Below, one piece after another: positions 33,753 to 43,145 of a stretch of 64,000 nucleotides of DNA (its first letter is position 1; each line of letters starts with the position of its first letter). The DNA comes from Vulcanimicrobiota bacterium (GTDB taxonomy: Bacteria > Vulcanimicrobiota > Vulcanimicrobiia > Vulcanimicrobiales > Vulcanimicrobiaceae), in the NCBI GenBank assembly GCA_027306785.1, contig DAHUZB010000005.1, positions 62,001 to 126,000 of the forward strand. Reading direction: 5' to 3'. The position numbers and the translations under genes were made by a program. The notes beneath the pieces were generated by a model. That model did no database searches, was not told the DNA's origin, and worked only from the letters and a program-made list of their open reading frames with translations.

Positions 33753-35360
33753 TCAAAGGCCGCCGCCCGGCTTGGGGAAACAGCCGTCCGGCGCCCCGAT
33801 CGGCGGTGCCGCGGGCTGGGGGGCCGTCGCGGTGACGCCGACCTCGAGCGGGTAGTTCGATCCGCCGTCGGTCATCGTCTGCACCGTGAGCTGATAGTGC
33901 TGCCGCGGCGCGAGCGCGAAGGCCGCGATTTGATACGGCTGATTTACGCGCACGCACCCGAGCTGCGTCGGATTCCCGTCCACGAGGAAGCTCGAACGGA
34001 CGATCCCTCCGATCGGCTTCTCGTACAAGTACGCGGTCGCGGTCGCATCGGTCGGATTCGACAGCGAGAAGAGCAGCGTGTGGATGACCCCGTAGTCGCC
34101 GTAGTCGCGACCCGTGCTCGCGGGATTCACCGGCGGCGGTGAAGCATCGCGATCGCCGTAGACGAGCGAAGCGTCGGGACCGCCCACCGTGTAGGCAAGG
34201 GCATTGGTTCCGTAGTTGACGATCGAGAAGGTTCCCCGGCGGTGGTGCCCGTCGCCCGGGAGCTTCGGCCCGTCGGCCAACGTCGTGGGATCGATCCCGG
34301 GGGAGGCGGCGACGACCGTCACGGTCACCGGACCGCCGGAGAGGATCTGCAGTCCGATGCTCCCCGCCACCCCCTGCCGCGGCGTCATCGCAAGATTTTG
34401 CAGCACGAGCGGGTCGGGGCCGTCGAGCTGTACCACGGTGCCCTCGTTCTGCGCCTTCTGCATCACGAAATCGCGCGAGACCGCGTGGCCGACGCTCATC
34501 ACATCGATATTCGGCCCGGAGGTCGCATCGATCACCTGCACCGAGGTCGGGTCCTCGCCCGCGGTGCTCAAGAGCACCGCGAGGCTTCGCGGCGCGCCGA
34601 GGTCGTCGTGGTAAAAGTAGAGCCGCGCCGGGGTGCCGGGCTGCACCGTGCCGCGGAAGAGTACGCCGTCGGCATTCACGTGTTCGGGATCGTCATCGTA
34701 GAACAGGATCGGCGGCGCGAACGGCTCCACGGGCAGATTCCGTACCGTTACCTGCGTCGTCGCCTGCACGTCGAAGTAGGCCGGGTCGCCGCCGATCTGC
34801 ACCGGCACCGCGTAGCTCTGCTGCGTGCCGGTCGCGGGCGGCGACGGCAAGGGGAGCGATGCGATCGTGACGCTCGCGCCGGGCTGCACCTGCGCCGAGC
34901 GGGTGACGAGACCGACCAGCTGTGCCGCGAGCCACGCCGGATCGACCGGCGAGCCCGTGATGGCCAGGCCGAGCGCGGGCGGCACGCTTCCGGCGTCGAG
35001 GGCGATCCGGATCGGCACGACGACGGTCGCGCCGCTCGCATCGGTGACCGTCATCTGCGCGCTTCCGGTCGTCGCCCCGGCGGCGACCACGATCGCATCG
35101 GCGGATTGGTCAATCGTGACGGTTGCGAGCGGCACGTCGAGCGAGGCGCTCAACACACCGGTCGCCCCGGAGATCGTCACCCGGGCGCTCGCGTTCGGAT
35201 GGAGGGCCAGGCTCGCCGGTGCCGCCGCCAGCGTTGCGCTCGGCGTCGCGGCCGGAATAGCGGAGGCGCTCGCCGTGGGCGAGGGCGCGGGCGAGACGAG
35301 CAGCGGCGGGGGCGGCGGCGGAACCTGGGCGACGAGCACCGCCAAGAGGACGTTCAGCAT
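33753..35360 (-). CDS. Large secreted proline-rich beta-sandwich protein, unknown
   Basis: A 535-aa exported protein of unknown function. It has a short signal (MLNVLLAVLVAQ), then a run of prolines and a Pro/Ala/Ser/Thr linker to about residue 50. Residues ~50-120 resemble a bacterial Ig-like/BACON-type strand domain (ARVTISGATGVLSASLDVPLATVTI). Two or more further beta-rich domains follow, with a single Cys at LGCVRV and another near the end. No catalytic motif is seen. It is divergent from mtnB with just 14 bases between the starts. Surface attachment or adhesion is possible but unsupported. Confidence 0.7.
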   Translation of the reverse strand: MLNVLLAVLVAQVPPPPPPLLVSPAPSPTASASAIPAATPSATLAAAPASLALHPNASARVTISGATGVLSASLDVPLATVTIDQSADAIVVAAGATTGSAQMTVTDASGATVVVPIRIALDAGSVPPALGLAITGSPVDPAWLAAQLVGLVTRSAQVQPGASVTIASLPLPSPPATGTQQSYAVPVQIGGDPAYFDVQATTQVTVRNLPVEPFAPPILFYDDDPEHVNADGVLFRGTVQPGTPARLYFYHDDLGAPRSLAVLLSTAGEDPTSVQVIDATSGPNIDVMSVGHAVSRDFVMQKAQNEGTVVQLDGPDPLVLQNLAMTPRQGVAGSIGLQILSGGPVTVTVVAASPGIDPTTLADGPKLPGDGHHRRGTFSIVNYGTNALAYTVGGPDASLVYGDRDASPPPVNPASTGRDYGDYGVIHTLLFSLSNPTDATATAYLYEKPIGGIVRSSFLVDGNPTQLGCVRVNQPYQIAAFALAPRQHYQLTVQTMTDGGSNYPLEVGVTATAPQPAAPPIGAPDGCFPKPGGGL

Positions 35361-35374
35361 CGGGGTATGGTATC

Positions 35375-36007
35375 GTGATGCGCATGGCCCTGCACCTTCC
35401 GACGATCCCCGACGACGTCGCGCGCGACATCGCCGCGATCGGCCGCTTCGCCGCCGCGCGCGGTTGGGTGCCCGCGACCAGCGGGAACTTCTCGCGCCGC
35501 CTGGATGACGGGCATGCCGCGATCACGCGCTCCGGCATCGACAAAGGAGCGATCGCGCCGCAGGACCTACGCGTCGTCGCCCTCGATGCGCCGCTGCCCG
35601 CCGGGGTCTCCGCCGAGACGCCGCTGCACGTCGCTCGCTATCGCGCGGACGCGAGCGTCGGCGCCGTCGTGCACGTGCACACCGTTCCGGCGACCGTCCT
35701 CTCACGGGCGGACGCGGCACGCGGCTTCGTCGAGCTCGACGGTTTCGAGATGCACAAAGCGCTCGCGGGGATCACGACCCACGAATCGACCGTGCGCATC
35801 CCCGTCTTCGCGAACGATCAGGATACGCAGGCGCTCGCGACGCGCATCGAGCACGCGCTCGCACACGCGTGCGCCGTACCGGGTTATTTGCTCGCGGGGC
35901 ACGGGCTCTACGCGTGGGGTGCGACGATGGAGGATGCACGCCGCCATCTCGAAGGTCTAGAGTTCTTGCTTACCTGCGCCCTCGAAGAACGGAGACTCCG
36001 CCGATGA
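35375..36007 (+). CDS. mtnB: Methylthioribulose-1-phosphate dehydratase
   Basis: Class II aldolase/adducin-fold zinc enzyme that dehydrates methylthioribulose-1-phosphate in methionine salvage. It is 210 aa long. Visible features are ATSGNFSRRLDDG near residue 32, the zinc ligand pair VVHVHTVPATVLSR near 98, and a third His in LLAGHGLYAWG. Starts GTG 35375, ATG 35378 or ATG 35384 are all possible. Specificity is fixed by the neighbours mtnD and mtnC, with ATGA coupling to mtnD. The first salvage enzymes (MtnA, a kinase or phosphorylase) are not in the window. Confidence 0.92.
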   Translation: MMRMALHLPTIPDDVARDIAAIGRFAAARGWVPATSGNFSRRLDDGHAAITRSGIDKGAIAPQDLRVVALDAPLPAGVSAETPLHVARYRADASVGAVVHVHTVPATVLSRADAARGFVELDGFEMHKALAGITTHESTVRIPVFANDQDTQALATRIEHALAHACAVPGYLLAGHGLYAWGATMEDARRHLEGLEFLLTCALEERRLRR

Positions 36008-36564
36008 CGACGACCGCGACGACCAGTCTGCGCGTCTGGAACGATGCCGATCCGACGACGTTGCTGCTCGATACGAGCGACGGCGAGCGGATCGCGCGTG
36101 AGCTCGCCGCGATCGGCGTGCGCTTCGAACGCTGGTCCGCGGACGCCCTGCTTGCGCCGGGTGCCAATCAAGCGGCGGTGATCGAAGCCTATCGCAGTTC
36201 CGTGGATCGTCTGATCGCGGAGTGCGGCTACCGGTCGGTCGACGTGATCCGACTCGAGCGCGGCACACCCGACACCGAACCGTTGCGCAAGAAGTTCCTC
36301 GACGAGCACCGTCATGCCGAGGACGAGGTACGTTTTTTCGTCGAGGGACGCGGCGCGTTCTACCTGCATGTCGGCGAGCGCGTCTATCAGACCGTCTGCG
36401 TGAAGGGCGATCTCATCGGCGTTCCGGCCGGAACGAAGCATTGGTTCGACATGGGACCCGATCCCGAGTTCACCGCGATCCGGCTCTTCATCAATCCCGA
36501 CGGCTGGGTCGCGAACTTTACCGGCGACACGATCGCCTCGTCGTTCCCCGAACTCGACGCGTGA
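36004..36564 (+). CDS. mtnD: Acireductone dioxygenase (cupin)
   Basis: Metal-dependent cupin that splits acireductone to formate and the methionine keto acid precursor (iron form) or, with nickel, to an off-pathway product with CO. The 186 aa include the metal motif EHRHAEDEVRFFVEG near residue 100 (H-x-H and Glu) and the last His in GTKHWFDMG. Its ATG overlaps the mtnB stop as ATGA, and its stop overlaps mtnC as GTGA. The metal used in the cell cannot be told from sequence. Confidence 0.94.
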   Translation: MTTTATTSLRVWNDADPTTLLLDTSDGERIARELAAIGVRFERWSADALLAPGANQAAVIEAYRSSVDRLIAECGYRSVDVIRLERGTPDTEPLRKKFLDEHRHAEDEVRFFVEGRGAFYLHVGERVYQTVCVKGDLIGVPAGTKHWFDMGPDPEFTAIRLFINPDGWVANFTGDTIASSFPELDA

Positions 36565-37256
36565 AGTTTCACGCCCGCGCCGCGCTCGTCGACATCGAGG
36601 GCACCGTCGGCTCGATCGCGTTCGTTCGCGACGTGCTCTTTCCGTATGCGCGCGACCGCATGGACGCCTACGTCCACACCCATCGCGAAGAGCCGTGGAT
36701 GCGCGCGATCCTCGACGACGCCGCGCACGAGGCGGGTCTCGATCCGCACGACCTGCCCGCGATCCTCGCGGCGTTGCACCGCTGGGCCGAGGACGACGTC
36801 AAGGTGACGCCGCTCAAAGCGCTGCAGGGACGCATCTGGGTCGAAGGATTCGAATCGAGCGGCATTCGCGGACATCTCTACGACGACGCGGTCGATGCGC
36901 TGCATCGCTTTCACGATGCGGGCACGGCGCTCTACCTGTACTCGTCGGGCTCGATCGCCGCGCAGCGCCTCCTCTTCGGACACACGATCGCGGGCGATCT
37001 CCTCCACCTCTTCCGCGGATTCTACGACACCACGATCGGCGGTAAACGCGAGGCCGCTTCCTACGAACGCATCCTCGGCGAGATCGACGTCGCTCCGAAC
37101 GAGACGATCTTCTTCTCCGACAATGCCGCCGAACTCGACGCGGCACGCGAGGTCGGCATCCAAACGGTGCAGCTGGCCCGTCCGCAGGACGGCACCGCGC
37201 CGAGCACGGCGCATACCTCGGTCGCGAGTTTCGCGGAGATCGACCTCAGCCCATAA
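36561..37256 (+). CDS. mtnC: Enolase-phosphatase E1
   Basis: HAD-superfamily enzyme that enolises and dephosphorylates the diketo intermediate made by MtnB. The 231 aa include the nucleophile motif LVDIEGTVGSIAFVRDVLFPYA (DIEGT, near residue 11), YSSGS as motif II, and FFSDNAAELDAA with the metal aspartate. The GTG at 36561 forms GTGA with the mtnD stop. The 3' end overlaps the convergent nadR by 11 bases. Together mtnB-D-C cover the middle of the salvage pathway in order. Confidence 0.95.
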   Translation: MKFHARAALVDIEGTVGSIAFVRDVLFPYARDRMDAYVHTHREEPWMRAILDDAAHEAGLDPHDLPAILAALHRWAEDDVKVTPLKALQGRIWVEGFESSGIRGHLYDDAVDALHRFHDAGTALYLYSSGSIAAQRLLFGHTIAGDLLHLFRGFYDTTIGGKREAASYERILGEIDVAPNETIFFSDNAAELDAAREVGIQTVQLARPQDGTAPSTAHTSVASFAEIDLSP

Positions 37257-38226
37257 GGCGATCGATCGCCTCGAGCGCCTGACGGTAACGCTCGTCGAAG
37301 GTCCCCTGCAGCACCACGTGCGGCGTGCCGCTCTTGCCGATCTCTTCGAGGAATCGCTCGTACATCCAGAAGCGGAGGTGCTCCGCGTCGCGGATTTCGT
37401 CTTGTACGTAGGGCACATCCGGAAAGGGCACGAGGTAGAGCGCGATACTCGGCGAGCCGACCGGAATGCGCGGCGCGGGCCGCTGCACGTAGCGCTCGTA
37501 CCAGATCTTCGTCGCGAGCACGTCGGTATCGCAGATCAGCAGGCGATTCGCCGAGCGCGCCGCCTCGTCTTCGCGGCGTTGCTGCTCGCGCGCGATGTGG
37601 AAGAATTCGTCCGAGACGAACTCGCCGGTAAACCCTTGTTCGTACTTCACGAGCGTGTAATCGCGGCCGTACTCGGGCACCCACAGCGTCCGATAGTGCT
37701 CGGCGAGGCGCCGCGAGAGCATCGTCTTGCCGGTCGACTCCGCGCCGACGATCCCGACGCGCTTGACGTAATGGGCGCGCACGCAGGGTTCGAGCCAGGT
37801 GAGGTGATCGAGCGGCGCGCGCCGCACCGTCGTTCCGGAGACGGGCACCCACTGCCGATCGCGATCGACGACGAAGTGTCGTGCCGCGCCGACGACGCGT
37901 GCAAATGCCTCGCCGTACGACTCCGACGTGAAGAGCATGTCGATCCGCTCGCCGCGGAGGAAGCGGCGCGCGTGTTCGGCCTGCGCGGGAATATCGGTCG
38001 ATGCCGCGTTCGGATCGTCGGGAATCACCCGCACGTCCGCCTCGGGAACGATCTCGCGCAGCCAGCGCGCTCGCAGCTCGGCCGCGACCGACTGTTCGGG
38101 ATAATCCCAGACGAGGACGATCAGCCGATCGACGTGGCCGAGCGCAACGTCGAAAAGCAGCGAATGACCGCGATGGGGCGGATCGAACTTGCCGAAGGCC
38201 AAACCCGTAGCGTGGCGCCGTTCCAT
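37246..38226 (-). CDS. nadR: NadR-type NMN adenylyltransferase / ribosylnicotinamide kinase
   Basis: Bifunctional NAD salvage enzyme, 326 aa. The N-terminal half is a nucleotidyltransferase: GKFDPPHRGHSLL near residue 12 and VSGTTVRR. The C-terminal half is a kinase with P-loop G161-AESTGKT168, followed by PEYGRDY. There is no N-terminal repressor helix-turn-helix, so it resembles the Haemophilus form more than the enterobacterial one. It converges with mtnC (11-base overlap) and lies downstream of clpC, from which it is separated by a hairpin terminator. Role: nicotinamide riboside to NMN to NAD. Confidence 0.93.
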   Translation of the reverse strand: MERRHATGLAFGKFDPPHRGHSLLFDVALGHVDRLIVLVWDYPEQSVAAELRARWLREIVPEADVRVIPDDPNAASTDIPAQAEHARRFLRGERIDMLFTSESYGEAFARVVGAARHFVVDRDRQWVPVSGTTVRRAPLDHLTWLEPCVRAHYVKRVGIVGAESTGKTMLSRRLAEHYRTLWVPEYGRDYTLVKYEQGFTGEFVSDEFFHIAREQQRREDEAARSANRLLICDTDVLATKIWYERYVQRPAPRIPVGSPSIALYLVPFPDVPYVQDEIRDAEHLRFWMYERFLEEIGKSGTPHVVLQGTFDERYRQALEAIDRLMG

Positions 38227-38254
38227 ATCCTCACAACGTCGAGCGAGCGTAACG

Positions 38255-38290
38255 ATGAACCCCGGAGACGTTCGTCGTTCCGGGGTTCAT
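38255..38290 (-). terminator. Hairpin terminator after clpC
   Basis: A perfect 12-bp stem ATGAACCCCGGA / TCCGGGGTTCAT with a 12-base loop lies just after the clpC stop and before the nadR start. The downstream T-run is weak on the minus strand, so termination strength is uncertain. Confidence 0.65.
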
Positions 38291-38303
38291 TCTTCGTGCG
38301 ATC

Positions 38304-40808
38304 TTAGATGTTCGGCACCGCGGGCTCGGGCGGCGCGGCGGGCGGTTCCACCGACGGGATCTTCGAGAACTTCAGCTTCTCCGGATCGTCGGGGTTGATG
38401 TCGGCGAGGATGTGATCGCCCGCGCCGAAGGTTCCGCGTAGCATCTCCTCGGCGAGCTCGTCTTCGACGTTGCGTTGAATCGCGCGACGGAGCGGGCGCG
38501 CGCCGAATTGCGGATCCCAGCCCTTCTTCGCGAGCAGCGCCTTCGCCGCGTCGGTGACTTTGAGATGCATCTCCTGCGCCTTGACCTCGCGCAGCACTTT
38601 CTCGAGTTCGAGTCCGACGATCTGCTCGATCTGTTCGCGATTGAGCTGATGGAAGACGACGATCTCGTCGATGCGATTGAGGAACTCGGGGCGGAAGGTG
38701 TGCTTGATCTCCTCGAGCACCTTGGTCTTCATCCGCTCGTAGTTCTTGGCTTCGTCGTCCTCGCCGGTCTTGCTCGGACGGAAGCCGATATCGGTCGTCG
38801 TCTGCATGCCGGTCGCGCCGACGTTCGAGGTCATGATGATGACCGTGTTTTTGAAGTCGACCTGACGCCCTTGCGAATCGGTCAGGCGACCGTCGTCGAG
38901 CACCTGCAGCAGCAGGTTGAAGACGTCGGGGTGCGCCTTTTCGATCTCGTCGAGCAGCACGACCGAGTACGGACGCCGACGCACCGCTTCGGTGAGCTGA
39001 CCGCCCTCTTCGTAGCCGACGTATCCCGGAGGCGCGCCGACCAGGCGCGAGACCGAGTACTTCTCCATATACTCCGACATGTCGATGCGGATCATCGACT
39101 CTTCGTCGTCGAACATGAACTCCGCGAGGCTGCGCGCCACCTCGGTCTTGCCGACGCCGGTCGGACCGAGGAAGAGGAACGAGCCGATGGGGCGATTGGG
39201 ATTCTTCAGGCCGGCTCGCGAGCGACGGATCGCGCGGGTGATCACGTTGATCCCCTCTTCCTGGCCGATCACGCGCTGATGCAGCTGATTGCCCATGTTG
39301 AGGAGCTTCTCGGTCTCGGCCTGCGCGAGACGACTGACCGGGATGCGCGTCCACGACGCGACGATCTCGGCGATGCTCTCGCCCGTCACCTTGAGCGGCT
39401 TGTCGGCGTTCGCGGCCTTCTTCTCTTGCCACTCCTGTTCGAGGCGCGACTTGTCGAGCCGCAGCTTCTCTTCGCGGTCGCGGATCGCAGCGGCGCGCTC
39501 GAACTCCTGATTCTTGACGACCGACTCCCGTTCGGCGACGACTTTGCGCAATTGCGCGTCGAGGTCGCGAATCTCTTGCGGAGGCAGTGTCGCCTGCAAG
39601 CGCACGCGCGAGCTCGCTTCGTCGATCAAATCGACGGCCTTGTCGGGCAGAAAGCGATCGGTGATGTAGCGATCCGAGAGTTTCGCCGCCGAGACGAGCG
39701 CGTCGTCGGTAATGACGACCTTGTGATGCGCCTCGTAGCGATCGCGCAGGCCGCGCAGAATCTCGACCGTCTCGTCGATCGACGGCTCGCCGACCATCAC
39801 GGGCTGGAAGCGCCGCTCGAGCGCCGAGTCCTTCTCGATGTGCTTGCGGAACTCGTTGAGCGTGGTCGCACCGATGCACTGCAGTTCGCCGCGCGCGAGG
39901 GCGGGTTTGATGATGTTGCTCGCGTCGATCGCGCCTTCGGCGGCGCCCGCGCCGACGAGCGTATGCAGTTCGTCGATGAAGAGGATGATCTCGCCCGCCG
40001 CGCCGCGGATCTCGTCCATCACGCGCTTCATACGCTCTTCGAACTCGCCGCGATACTTCGTACCCGCCACGAGTCCGGCGAGATCGAGCGTGATCACGCG
40101 CTTCTCGCGCAACGGATCGGGAATATCGCCCTTGATCACGCGCTGCGCCAGACCTTCGGCGATCGCGGTCTTACCGACGCCGGGCTCACCGATGAGCGCC
40201 GGATTATTCTTGGTGCGACGCGAGAGAATCTGAATGACGCGCTCGATCTCCGAACTGCGCCCGATCACCGGATCGAGTTTGTTCTCGCGCGCGAGCTGCG
40301 TGAGATCGCGGCCGTACGCATCGAGCGTCGGCGTCTTGCTCTTGCCCTTCGGCGCGGGCGGCTGCCCTTCGGCGCCGAGCAGCGACGTGGTCTGCACGCG
40401 CACCTTGGCCGGATCGACGCCGAGGTTGGTCAGCACGCGCGCCGCCACGCCTTCACCCTCGCGGATGAGGCCGAGCAGCAGATGCTCCGTGCCGATGTAA
40501 TTGTGATTGAGTTGGCGTGCTTCTTCGAAGGCGAGTTCGATCACGCGCTTGGCGCGCGGCGTGAAGACCATCTCCTGTTGGACCGTTTGACCGCCGCGTC
40601 CGACGATCGCTTCGACCTCTTGACGCACCTTCGCCAAATTGACGCCGAGCGATTCGAGCACTTTGGCCGCGAGGCTCTCACCTTCGGAGATGATGCCCAG
40701 CAAAATATGCTCGGTTCCGATGTAATTGTTCCCGAGACGCTGAGCCTCTTCTTGAGCGAGGACGATGCTGCGTCTCGCTCGCTCGGTGAACGGTTCCCAC
40801 ATTGACAT
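38304..40808 (-). CDS. clpC: ClpC AAA+ unfoldase, ATP-binding subunit of Clp protease
   Basis: An 834-aa class I Clp/Hsp100 ATPase that unfolds proteins for ClpP or remodels aggregates. The N domain (residues ~1-145) has two repeats ([17 protein letters not shown] and [18 protein letters not shown]). Walker A1 is G207-EPGVGKT214, with Walker [10 protein letters not shown] middle domain with a UVR-like segment lies around 420-470, and Walker A2 is G548-PTGVGKT555. The C-terminus is proline-rich. ATG 40808 has GGAGG about 12 bases upstream. No mcsA/mcsB or ctsR is adjacent, unlike Firmicutes. Confidence 0.96.
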   Translation of the reverse strand: MSMWEPFTERARRSIVLAQEEAQRLGNNYIGTEHILLGIISEGESLAAKVLESLGVNLAKVRQEVEAIVGRGGQTVQQEMVFTPRAKRVIELAFEEARQLNHNYIGTEHLLLGLIREGEGVAARVLTNLGVDPAKVRVQTTSLLGAEGQPPAPKGKSKTPTLDAYGRDLTQLARENKLDPVIGRSSEIERVIQILSRRTKNNPALIGEPGVGKTAIAEGLAQRVIKGDIPDPLREKRVITLDLAGLVAGTKYRGEFEERMKRVMDEIRGAAGEIILFIDELHTLVGAGAAEGAIDASNIIKPALARGELQCIGATTLNEFRKHIEKDSALERRFQPVMVGEPSIDETVEILRGLRDRYEAHHKVVITDDALVSAAKLSDRYITDRFLPDKAVDLIDEASSRVRLQATLPPQEIRDLDAQLRKVVAERESVVKNQEFERAAAIRDREEKLRLDKSRLEQEWQEKKAANADKPLKVTGESIAEIVASWTRIPVSRLAQAETEKLLNMGNQLHQRVIGQEEGINVITRAIRRSRAGLKNPNRPIGSFLFLGPTGVGKTEVARSLAEFMFDDEESMIRIDMSEYMEKYSVSRLVGAPPGYVGYEEGGQLTEAVRRRPYSVVLLDEIEKAHPDVFNLLLQVLDDGRLTDSQGRQVDFKNTVIIMTSNVGATGMQTTTDIGFRPSKTGEDDEAKNYERMKTKVLEEIKHTFRPEFLNRIDEIVVFHQLNREQIEQIVGLELEKVLREVKAQEMHLKVTDAAKALLAKKGWDPQFGARPLRRAIQRNVEDELAEEMLRGTFGAGDHILADINPDDPEKLKFSKIPSVEPPAAPPEPAVPNI

Positions 40809-40902
40809 GGCTCTGCTTTTCCTCCGGTAGTCCCTTAACTCTACCCGTTGCGGTCCGGTTTCGTGTCACCGCCTGCGGACACTTCACGTTCTCGTAACGA
40901 AT

Positions 40903-41358
40903 CTACAAGGAGAATCGTAGCCCCACGAAGCCGGCGGTCGATCCGCCGGCTTGCGTGCCTTGATAGACACGCAACTCGAAGGTCGTGAACGGTGCGATCG
41001 GTTTGCCGACGAACGCCGTGATAACCGGGCCGGTCTGCCGAGTGCTCGACAGGTTGCCGATCCCGATCCCCGCGCCGACGTATGCGCCGCCGAAGCCGCC
41101 GCCGGAAAGGCCGCGCACCTCGCCCGTGACGGCATACCCGCCGCCGGGGACGATCGGAACGAGAACGGTTGCTTGGAGTTCGATCGGGAGCGTCGGCACG
41201 GATGCCGCCGAGCTGACGAGCACGGCCCCGCCGGTTTGCGAGGGGGAGTTACTCACGTACCCACCGCCCGCGACCGAGAGTTGCGCCGCATCGCCGCGCG
41301 CGATCCCGCCCGCGGAGGCGAGGAGCACGAGGGCGATCGTCAGGCACAGTCTCTTCAT
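40903..41358 (-). CDS. Small secreted beta-barrel-like protein, hypothetical
   Basis: A 151-aa exported protein with a clear signal peptide (MKRLCLTIALVLLASAGGIARG). The remainder is glycine-rich with alternating strands (YVGAGIGIGNLSSTRQTGPVITAFVGK) and a final VGLRFSL. Such strands with an aromatic near the C-terminus suggest an eight-stranded outer-membrane barrel, but family membership was not recognised. It lies alone between clpC and the divergent MIP18-type gene. Confidence 0.6.
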   Translation of the reverse strand: MKRLCLTIALVLLASAGGIARGDAAQLSVAGGGYVSNSPSQTGGAVLVSSAASVPTLPIELQATVLVPIVPGGGYAVTGEVRGLSGGGFGGAYVGAGIGIGNLSSTRQTGPVITAFVGKPIAPFTTFELRVYQGTQAGGSTAGFVGLRFSL

Positions 41359-41441
41359 CTGCGCACGCTCTTAGGCATCGCGGCGGCAGAGTCCGTCTTG
41401 CCGCCCAAAGCCCTTGCAGCCGAAGCGTCGGATCGGGTTTC

Positions 41442-41762
41442 ATGGGAGTGATGCCTACCGTCGAACAAGTGCGCACCGCCCTGGAAGCGGTGAAGGACCC
41501 GGAGCTGAACCTCGGGATTCTCGAACTCGGCCTCGTCTACGACATCAGCGTGGACGGCGACGCCGCCGAGCACGTCAACGTCGTGATGACGCTCACCTCG
41601 CCGATGTGCCCGGTCGGTCCGATGTTCAAGAAATCGGTCGAGGATCACGTGCTCGCCGTCGACGGCGTGAAAACGGCGACCGTGGACATTACCTTCTCGC
41701 CGCCGTGGGATCCCGCGACGATGGCCTCCGACGACGTGAAGGCCACCCTCGGCATCTGGTAG
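41442..41762 (+). CDS. MIP18/DUF59 family Fe-S cluster assembly factor (SufT/PaaD-like)
   Basis: A 106-aa single-domain DUF59 protein. The conserved DPELNLGILELGLVYDI is near residue 18 and the metal/cluster Cys is in TSPMCPVGP near residue 55. These proteins help load or carry Fe-S clusters. Three starts are possible (ATG 41442, GTG 41448, ATG 41451); the first is used. No suf genes are nearby. It may serve the Fe-S enzymes elsewhere, such as the radical SAM proteins in this window. Confidence 0.88.
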   Translation: MGVMPTVEQVRTALEAVKDPELNLGILELGLVYDISVDGDAAEHVNVVMTLTSPMCPVGPMFKKSVEDHVLAVDGVKTATVDITFSPPWDPATMASDDVKATLGIW

Positions 41763-41772
41763 CCGGACGTCG

Positions 41773-42282
41773 TTAGGCGCCCGCCGGCGGCCCGCTCGCG
41801 AGAATGGCGAGGCTGGTCGTGGCATGCGCGATCAGCCGATCGCGTTCGTCATGCAGGCGCGCCTCGGCGGTCGCGACGGTCGTACCGATGTGCAGCGCCG
41901 TCCCCTCGGCCCGCACGCGGGCGCCGCTCGGCAGGAGCGGGCGCACGTAGTGCACGTTGAGATCGATCGTCGTACAAAAGGTTCCGCGCGCAAGCCGCGT
42001 CGTCACCGCGAGCGTGAGCACCGAATCGAGCAGCGTAGCGGTGATGCCGCCGTGGATCACGCCCGCCGGATTCGTCATCCATTCGCGTAGCGGCATACCG
42101 AAACGCACGCGGCCGTCGCCGATCTCTTCGGGTTCGATCTCGAGCGTGCTCGCAAAGGGCGCCGCGGGAATCTCCCCGCGCATCATCGCCTCCATCCACT
42201 CGCGATGCTCGCGCGCGAAGATCGCTCGCGCGACCTCGCGAGGATCGCTCCAGCTATAGGTGCGCGTGCGCCGATCGGTCAT
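41773..42282 (-). CDS. PaaI-type hotdog thioesterase
   Basis: A 169-aa hotdog-fold protein likely hydrolysing acyl- or aryl-CoA esters. The active-site helix motif NPAGVIHGGITATLLDSVL near residue 72 has the family's His-Gly-Gly and Asp. Downstream is TTIDLNVHYVRPL. It is last of a three-gene unit with tetR and an alpha/beta hydrolase, linked by an ATGA overlap. CoA substrate is unknown. Confidence 0.85.
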   Translation of the reverse strand: MTDRRTRTYSWSDPREVARAIFAREHREWMEAMMRGEIPAAPFASTLEIEPEEIGDGRVRFGMPLREWMTNPAGVIHGGITATLLDSVLTLAVTTRLARGTFCTTIDLNVHYVRPLLPSGARVRAEGTALHIGTTVATAEARLHDERDRLIAHATTSLAILASGPPAGA

Positions 42283-43145
42283 CGGATCTCCTGCGTCGAG
42301 CGTTCGTCGAGGTCGAGAAAGCGAAAGGCGTGCTCCCAGAGCGCGCGATTCTGCACGCGAAAGAAGCCCATGTGTCCGACGCTGCCGCTCGCGTCGCGCG
42401 CCCGCAACTCCGCGCGCTCCACGGGCGCGTGCGTGAAGGCCGGGCGCAACGCTTCGATCGCGGCGGGCGTCGCCCACGGATCGTCATCGATGCCGAGCGC
42501 GAGAACCGGCGCCGTCAACCCGCGCGCGCGTCGCAGCACCGGCGCCATCTCCGGGTCGTCGAGAAAGTAGCCGGGGCTCGTGCACCAGCGGCTCCATTCG
42601 TAGAGCACGCCGGGCGCGAGGTTCGTTCCGAAGGCGACGCGCTCGCCCGGAAAGTAGCCGTTGAGCTTGGTGAGCAGCGGCATCACGACGCTCACGAAGG
42701 CGAACACGCGATAGCGCTCGAGGCCGCGATAGAGCCGCCAGTAGCCGGATTGCGACGCCACGTTGACCGCCCGCGCGATCTCGGTGTTACGCTCGGTCAT
42801 CAACAGCACGTGTCCGCCGACGGAGTGACCGACCGCGAAAATCGGGAGATCGGGGTAGCGCGCGCGTGTCCACGCGAGCACGCCGTCGAAATCGAGCTCG
42901 CCCCAATCGCGGTAGCGCGCGACGGAGCGGCGCAACTGCGTCTTCGGCTCGAAGGTGCCGCGATAATCGTAGGTCACCGTCGCGGCGCCGCGCGCCGCGG
43001 CCTCCTCGCAGAACGCGCGATAGAAGCGACGCGGCGTGCCGGTCGCCGGGCTCACGATCACGACCGCGCGCGGCCGGTCGCTCGGCCACAACGTGGCGGG
43101 CAGCGCATAGCCGTCGCGCGCCTCGACGGCGAGATCGACGCTCAC
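42279..43145 (-). CDS. Alpha/beta hydrolase
   Basis: A 288-aa serine hydrolase with the nucleophile elbow GHSVGGH near residue 104, preceded by YDYRG (oxyanion side), and an aspartate/histidine end (LGIDDDPWATPAA, GHMGFFRV). It begins at GTG 43145, overlapping the tetR stop as GTGA, and couples to the thioesterase by ATGA. The regulator and divergent drug exporter suggest a detoxification unit, for example for an ester drug. This is context inference only. Confidence 0.82.
   Translation of the reverse strand: MSVDLAVEARDGYALPATLWPSDRPRAVVIVSPATGTPRRFYRAFCEEAAARGAATVTYDYRGTFEPKTQLRRSVARYRDWGELDFDGVLAWTRARYPDLPIFAVGHSVGGHVLLMTERNTEIARAVNVASQSGYWRLYRGLERYRVFAFVSVVMPLLTKLNGYFPGERVAFGTNLAPGVLYEWSRWCTSPGYFLDDPEMAPVLRRARGLTAPVLALGIDDDPWATPAAIEALRPAFTHAPVERAELRARDASGSVGHMGFFRVQNRALWEHAFRFLDLDERSTQEIR

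Noticed and set aside
36895-38307. 470-codon plus-strand frame over mtnC and nadR
   Set aside because: Overlaps two well-supported genes and ends in the terminator hairpin; no domain.
38475-40805. 776-codon frame on the plus strand opposite clpC
   Set aside because: Antisense shadow of ClpC with low-complexity Arg/Leu/Asp composition.
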